From positions 15,697,496 to 15,761,495 of the forward strand of contig CM060857.1 in NCBI GenBank assembly GCA_030737835.1: DNA of 64,000 nt, written 5' to 3'. Position numbers and translations under genes: made by a program. This document shows, piece by piece, positions 59,021-64,000 of this stretch; the first letter of the stretch is position 1, and every line of letters begins with the position of its first letter. This DNA comes from Acorus gramineus (taxonomy: Eukaryota; Streptophyta; Magnoliopsida; Acorales; Acoraceae). The notes under the pieces are model-generated. The model had not been told where the DNA came from and searched no databases. It saw only the letters and a list, made by a program, of their open reading frames with translations.

Positions 59021-60639
59021 ATTTTTTTAGTGATTTTAAAATATTATTTATGTTAATTTAATTTTCTTTTAAATATTTATAAAATTAATTTTATAAGTAA
59101 AAATTAATTTATTTAATCAAACATAAATTAATTTTTTATTTTTATAGTGTAAAGGTATTTTTGACCATTGTAAAATAAAAGCCGTTTTACAACTTATTAA
59201 AATTATAATCCATAATCTATAAATTATAATATCGCAACAACAAACATTGCCGATGTATAGTATGGTGGAAGGGTCACAATGTGATCAAGAAGAAGGCCTA
59301 GGGATCAGGTGGTGAAAAAGGACACGACGGGAGGGTATAAATAAATAAATAAATATTATATTATGATTATTTGAAAAACAAATCCATGTCCATAAACGAT
59401 AACAGCTAGTGTATCAGTACATTAAATTGATGAGAGTGAAACCGAGAATTAGAGAGAGATATGGCCTTACATATGGTGAGGGGCGGACAAGAAGAGGGTT
59501 GCGGGGCATGTGCCGTAGTGGCTAACAGAGACAGAGGTCGAAGTGCACCAGAATCTGGTTTCTTTTTAGGAAACTGTAAAATACAGTGTGATGACTCGCT
59601 TTTGCTTTTTTATATGTTTCGAATCAATTAGATGTAAGTTTACTAAAAGAATCCTCGTAATGATAACTCGTGTGAAGAAACAGGCAAGATATTTCTTTAA
59701 GATATATAATGAAAATGAAGCTTCGGTGGAACTTAATTTTTATTACTATTTAAAAAAAATTAACAAAATCACACATGCTTAAATACGGGAGAGATCTAAA
59801 ACCTTTCACTGATGCTGGATGCCTGGATCTCTTCTCAAAAAAATAAAAGACAATATTAATAGGCATGGGTAACAGGCCGGGTCGAGCCGGCCCGTGAAAA
59901 TTAGATCGAAGCTTGGACTTGGGCTCAGGCCCGCAGATCTGTTTGACCAACAGACCTCAACAGGGCCAGCCCATGGTCCAAAAAACAATACCCAAGCCCT
60001 ACCCACAGGTCCAGCACTGAGATGGGCCGCCCCGTTGGACCCTGGGAAACGGCAGGCCCATAAAAAAAATTTGTATACAGAGATGGGTGTCCCACCGATT
60101 AAACGACCCCCGATCCACTTTTAAATCGAGGGGACAGTTGTCCTCCCAATTTATGTTTATTTTAAGATTTTTTTTTATTATTAGGTATACCATCCAAAAA
60201 TATGATATTTTATTGTATACTACTCCAAATAACCTATTTATTTTTCTATAATTGAAATAGTAAAAATTATGCATATTTACCATCCTAGTTAATTTCCATC
60301 CAAATTTTTATTAAAATTGTTAAAGTCTTGAAGAAATAACTAAATTAATTTTATTTTAATTTTTTTTTTACATATTTTACCTTACAAAATACAATATTTA
60401 TAAAAATAAAAAATATTTATTTTAACATAAATATGATTGATTTGGAAAGAATATGAAATTAATTAGGTTATTATATTTAATTGAGGAGGATAATTTTCTC
60501 TACAGTTAAATTTGTTGAAGTGGAATTAAAACTCGAATTAGATTTTTGTGGAAATGAATATCAATTTGGTAGCTTGGATATCACTGTTATTGACTGTCTT
60601 TGACTGAGCCTTTAAACGCTATCTCGCGACCTCTTTACA
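59021..60639. other. Repeats; promoter relic; no intact gene
   Basis: About 59280-59330 ('aagaaggcctagggatcagg', 'aaaggacacgacggg') resembles the leader of A1 and C, so a promoter relic is likely. About 59870-60050 is the GC-rich repeat related to 34965-35155. About 60170-60460 resembles 10670-10930 (AT-rich). Nothing else is recognised. Confidence 0.4.
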
Positions 60640-61307
60640 TTGAATAATCGACTGCTGGGTCCGCTCGATCTGGTGTACCCACATTGTCTCTTGTTGAGCC
60701 AACTGGGGCATGTTCGGATCCCACTTCCCTGATCTCATCGTCGTCCGATGCGTGAGACGACTCTGTCACACAGTATAATATAATTAATTAAATTCCCGTT
60801 TAGAACTAATTATATAACATTAAGAAAAAAATATAAATCTTGTTTACCATAGATAACATGGGAGGCAGCATCAGCAACAGGGGAGTCAGAGGGACTGGGG
60901 GGACGAGAGAAATTGTCCATGAGATGAGGTTCCTTGAGGTCTAGGAGTGTGAGTTGCCTACTCAGCTTATCACTCCTCTCAATGAACTCTATTACTTTCA
61001 TCTCAATAACTCGATGGTCCCCATTTTGTTGTCTCACACCCTAAAAAAAAACAGAAATTAAAGCAAAGTCACATTTGCGGAACAACTTAAATTATACACT
61101 TTTGAAAGCATTACAAAAGAATATTTTTTCTGACAAAATATGCAATCCCAAGAAGAAGTTGAGAAAACCATTCAGTTTCTTATGAATTGTTGGCATCTCT
61201 TGTGCCTTTTCGATCTCTTTGATGTATTCCTTCAGCTGTTGGTAGCTGAGGTAGGCGTCCTTCCACTCTGAGACAATCGATCTCTCCAGCTTCATTGAAA
61301 ACTTCAT
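60640..61307 (-). pseudogene. PHO1-like: E: damaged SPX fragment with exons 2 and 3 fused
   Basis: Exon 1 starts at 61307 (MKFSMKLERSIVSEWKDAYL) but loses about 75 bp, including its 3' part and donor; the deletion lies between two CC dinucleotides at about 61148. Exon 2 (from 61040) and exon 3 are joined without an intron in a single frame: RQQNGDHRV directly followed by IEMKVIEFIERSDKLSRQLT. The exon 3 donor is kept at about 60848. Exon 4 begins after gacag with SSHASDDDEIREVGSEHAPV and breaks off after DPAVDYSM at about 60640. Exons 5-15 are absent. It is clearly a pseudogene. Confidence 0.85.
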
Positions 61308-62412
61308 TTTTTCACTGCAAAACTTTGAGGGAAGCTAACCGGGCAGCCGATCTCTGGTGGTCTTCACTAAACAGGGGATTTATCTCTGTTACTAAAAGAA
61401 ACAAAAAAACAAAAACTTACAATGACAAATGAAGAATTAATTATATTAATTATTACCTTGTAAAAGGGAGAGAACACTACTTTCCAGAACACTCGTAGAA
61501 AGCACCAACGTGTGGAGCGATGGAACACGTCGAGTGGGCAGAGAAGTGAGGTCACATATAACTGAAAAATCAATATTTTACGATGATATATATGTATAAA
61601 TATTCTACTTCAAATAAAATCAAAATAATATACTCATGTAGCTTAATTAAGTTCATAAAATACCAATACAATCGCTCCAAGATAGCGGTTTAGAAGGCCA
61701 TGCATAGTGTCGTTAGTCATGAAGAACACGAGATGAATCAACAAAATGCTGACGGTAATGAATATCAGAAATGTTGAACTGCACCACGCGTTCTGGTAAT
61801 TGTAGGCCTTCTTGGGATATTTTATTTCTAAAATAAAATAGTGATTCACCCCGGTCTTACTCCACGCGTAGAGGTCCCAGCCATAAATATACATCGCTAA
61901 GCTGATGCATGCAAACGCTCTGCATCAATGGACAAGAAAGTCATACATGTGAATTTTATTACATAATTTTAAATATACATATATAATCATTCGCATATTA
62001 TATACTTAATAAAAATAAAAATAACGTAGAAACCTGAGAGGTTCAAATTTCTTAAACCTGAACCGAAAACATTTTTTTTTTCTTTTTTCTTTTCATAAAG
62101 CCAATTTCAAGGCATGTAAGTTAAACACTAAAAATTGGACTGTGAAAATGCAAGACATGTGATGAGTGGTGTTGTTTTGGACCTACACTAGGAACTGCAC
62201 CAAAGAAACTCAGTAGCCTGAAGAAACATATTCTAACATTTATGTCACGTCATCTAAATGCCTGTATATATTATAAATTTTGTATAAAAGTTTTACTCCC
62301 TTTGTCAATAAATTTTACTATATATTTTGTAAATTTGTTCCATTTAGTTGAAACATTTACCAATTAAAAAATATAATTCAATAAATTGATATCAATATAT
62401 CTAATTTACGGA

Positions 62413-62640
62413 GAAAAATGTCAGAACGTACCTAAAAAAAGGACCAACGGTATGTATGTATTCTGGTATATAAAATACGCCAGGGAGATGACCCAACATC
62501 ACATATATTACAAGAGAAAAATGTCAGAACGTACCTGAAAAAAGGACCAATGGTATGTATGTATTCTGGTCCATAAAATATGCCAGAGAGATGACCCAGC
62601 ATCGCGTATATTACAAGCCCATAATTGTATATCCTATAAA
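62413..62640. repeat. Tandem duplication of about 100 bp over the exon 8/intron 8 border of F
   Basis: The unit 'gagaaaaatgtcagaacgta' with the following roughly 80 bp appears twice (from about 62411 and 62514). It duplicates the 3' half of exon 8 and its donor. Confidence 0.8.
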
Positions 62641-63128
62641 TGAACCTACGACATTTATCAATATAAAAAAATCAGAACTGATAAACTAAAGCACGCAAGA
62701 AAAAACAGTCAATTTAGCTATGAAGTATGAACAAATGGATGGCTTCAACTCAAAATTAATATACTAATGGATGTTGTTGAGATGATTCAAAAAATAATTA
62801 TTTTAATCAGTTTCACATAAATTTTAAACGACATGATGTGTTTATTTTGTTTATGCCAGACACTCAAAAGCCACTATGAATCAGACGAATGTGATGCCTT
62901 CACATGCGTTCATGTCCATTAATCAACAAATTAATTAAAAATTTGATTTAATAAACTGGGTAAGAATAAATCATACACATATATGTATATGCATGTGTTA
63001 ATGTGTGTATATATATGTATGTATCAATGTATGTATAAAGTATAACCGTATTATTATTATGTAGAAAAATAATTAATTTTATTATAATCGGACTCAATTC
63101 AGAAATTTCAAGTTTTACTTCATCTATC

Positions 63129-63134
63129 CTAGTT

Positions 63135-63168
<34 letters not shown>
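63129..63168. repeat. (AC)n(AT)n microsatellite in intron 7 of F
   Basis: About ten AC units run into a TA run. The matching position in gene B (about 18540-18560) has a shorter TA/TG run. Confidence 0.85.
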
Positions 63169-63169
<1 letters not shown>

Positions 63170-64000
63170 AAGAACAAAACATACAAATTAAATTTCACTG
63201 ATACCCATGAGACGTCATCAAAATAACAACAAGCTGAAAGTGAATTATATGTCACTTACAACTTTTTTTGTTGGAGAAAATTAAAAAATTAAATCAAACC
63301 AAGAGATGCATAATTTTTTTTCAAATACAGTACTATCGAATTAACTGCATGCATGTCTAAATATATTAATCCTGTATTAGTCAAAGAATGACATGATCAG
63401 AGATGGACATTATCAATTTGAGGGTGCACTACATTAAAATTTAAAAGAAACTTTAATTTATTCTTATATTTAGAAGAAAATATTAAGTGTTTTTTTTGCG
63501 AAACTAAACAAAATGATACAGCTACATATGTTAAAAAAAAATAAAAAAATGTTATTTGAGTTGAGTCATATGAGATTTACTTTAGATCATATTAATTAAC
63601 TACTTGATTTATAACTTTTTTATGATATATTATAATACACCAATATTATACATAATAGCAAAACAGGTTTTGTAAAATCTAGGACGGGTTATGGCCCGGC
63701 CCGGCCAACGAATTCATCTGCCCATGATTAGAGACGCCAATCAACATTAGAATAAAATATGTGTATCCTTCTATATATACCTGTACATTGGCTGACAAGA
63801 TGAGAATCTTCGGGTGGACTAATTTTCAATAACTTCACTGTTACATTGAAGTTCTTTGATAAGATATCCTCCACTTCGTCCACCAACTTCACCAGCTGTT
63901 TCAAAAAGCATTCCCTCCATCACACTTACGACAACTTCCATTAATAAGTAAATCAACTACACCTCATAATGAATGGCAAAAAAATAAAAAATAATCCAAT

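Larger units (their letters stand above)
61457..64000 (-). pseudogene. PHO1-like: F: PHO1-like gene, exons 7-10 visible, runs off the right edge
   Basis: Exon 7 (63781-63895) encodes LVKLVDEVEDILSKNF and onward. Exon 8 (62535-62645) is 111 nt instead of 112; the one-base deletion puts YAMLGHLSGIFYGPEYIHTI out of frame and creates a stop near GL*. Exon 9 (61664-61919) is 256 nt, as in gene B, and open: RAFACISLAMYIYGWDLYAW and onward. Exon 10 (61457-61561) is LYVTSLLCPLDVFHRSTRWC and onward. A partial second exon 8 (about 62432-62510) lies downstream of the first. After exon 10 the sequence joins the leader of E at about 61320-61400, so exons 11-15 are missing. The 5' half lies beyond 64000. 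It is broken at exon 8 and at its 3' end. Confidence 0.87.

Noticed and set aside
1..64000. CRISPR arrays, bacterial operons, rRNA genes
   Set aside because: No spaced identical short repeats, no polycistronic coding and no rRNA-like sequence were seen; all evidence points to plant nuclear DNA.

Overview
The window is AT-rich flowering-plant nuclear DNA. The evidence is GT-AG introns, a multi-exon plant-type SPX-EXS gene, and abundant MITE, hAT, CACTA and Mutator-like debris. The species cannot be named from the sequence. The locus is a scrambled tandem array of PHO1-like genes (SPX-EXS phosphate-exporter family), nearly all on the minus strand. One member, here called gene B (14584-23448), reads as a complete 15-exon gene of 719 codons plus stop, with every splice junction canonical and in phase. 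The others are partial or broken.

Layout, left to right. 0.86-2.9 kb: A0, a decayed 3' end (exons 12-15) with frameshifts and a roughly 700-bp insertion. 3-13 kb: no gene of the array; a HAT/TPR (HCF107-like) exon relic, an AT-rich repeat block, a Mutator-type MITE with a 9-bp target duplication, and member(s) of a dispersed repeat family called R1 here. 13.08-13.46 kb: first copy (B0) of a conserved non-coding block. 14.58-23.45 kb: gene B, promoter near 23.8 kb. 24.26-24.85 kb: near-identical copy of its intron 7. 24.86-27.59 kb and 38.35-40.92 kb: the two arms of a recent inverted duplication of about 2.6 kb, each carrying a good exon 8 and an exon 12-like piece in the wrong order. The roughly 10.8-kb spacer holds transposons (a hAT MITE inside a CACTA remnant), a prenylcysteine-oxidase-like first-exon relic and strong hairpins.

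41.2-41.9 kb: A1, a copy of promoter plus exons 1-2. 43.4-45.8 kb: D, a fragment with parts of exons 6 and 9-12. 46.26-50.77 kb: non-coding blocks B1 and B2. 50.97-53.95 kb: C, promoter plus intact exons 1-6, so an SPX-only unit. 55.52-59.02 kb: block B3. 60.64-61.31 kb: E, a damaged SPX fragment. 61.46-64 kb: F, exons 7-10 of a further copy that runs off the right edge.

Only gene B looks able to make a full transporter. C could make an SPX-only protein. The inverted arms place exon 8 antisense to the working gene, which offers a route to hairpin or small-RNA control of the family. Exon calls come from reading splice sites and frames by eye and from known PHO1 architecture; no alignment or transcript data were available.
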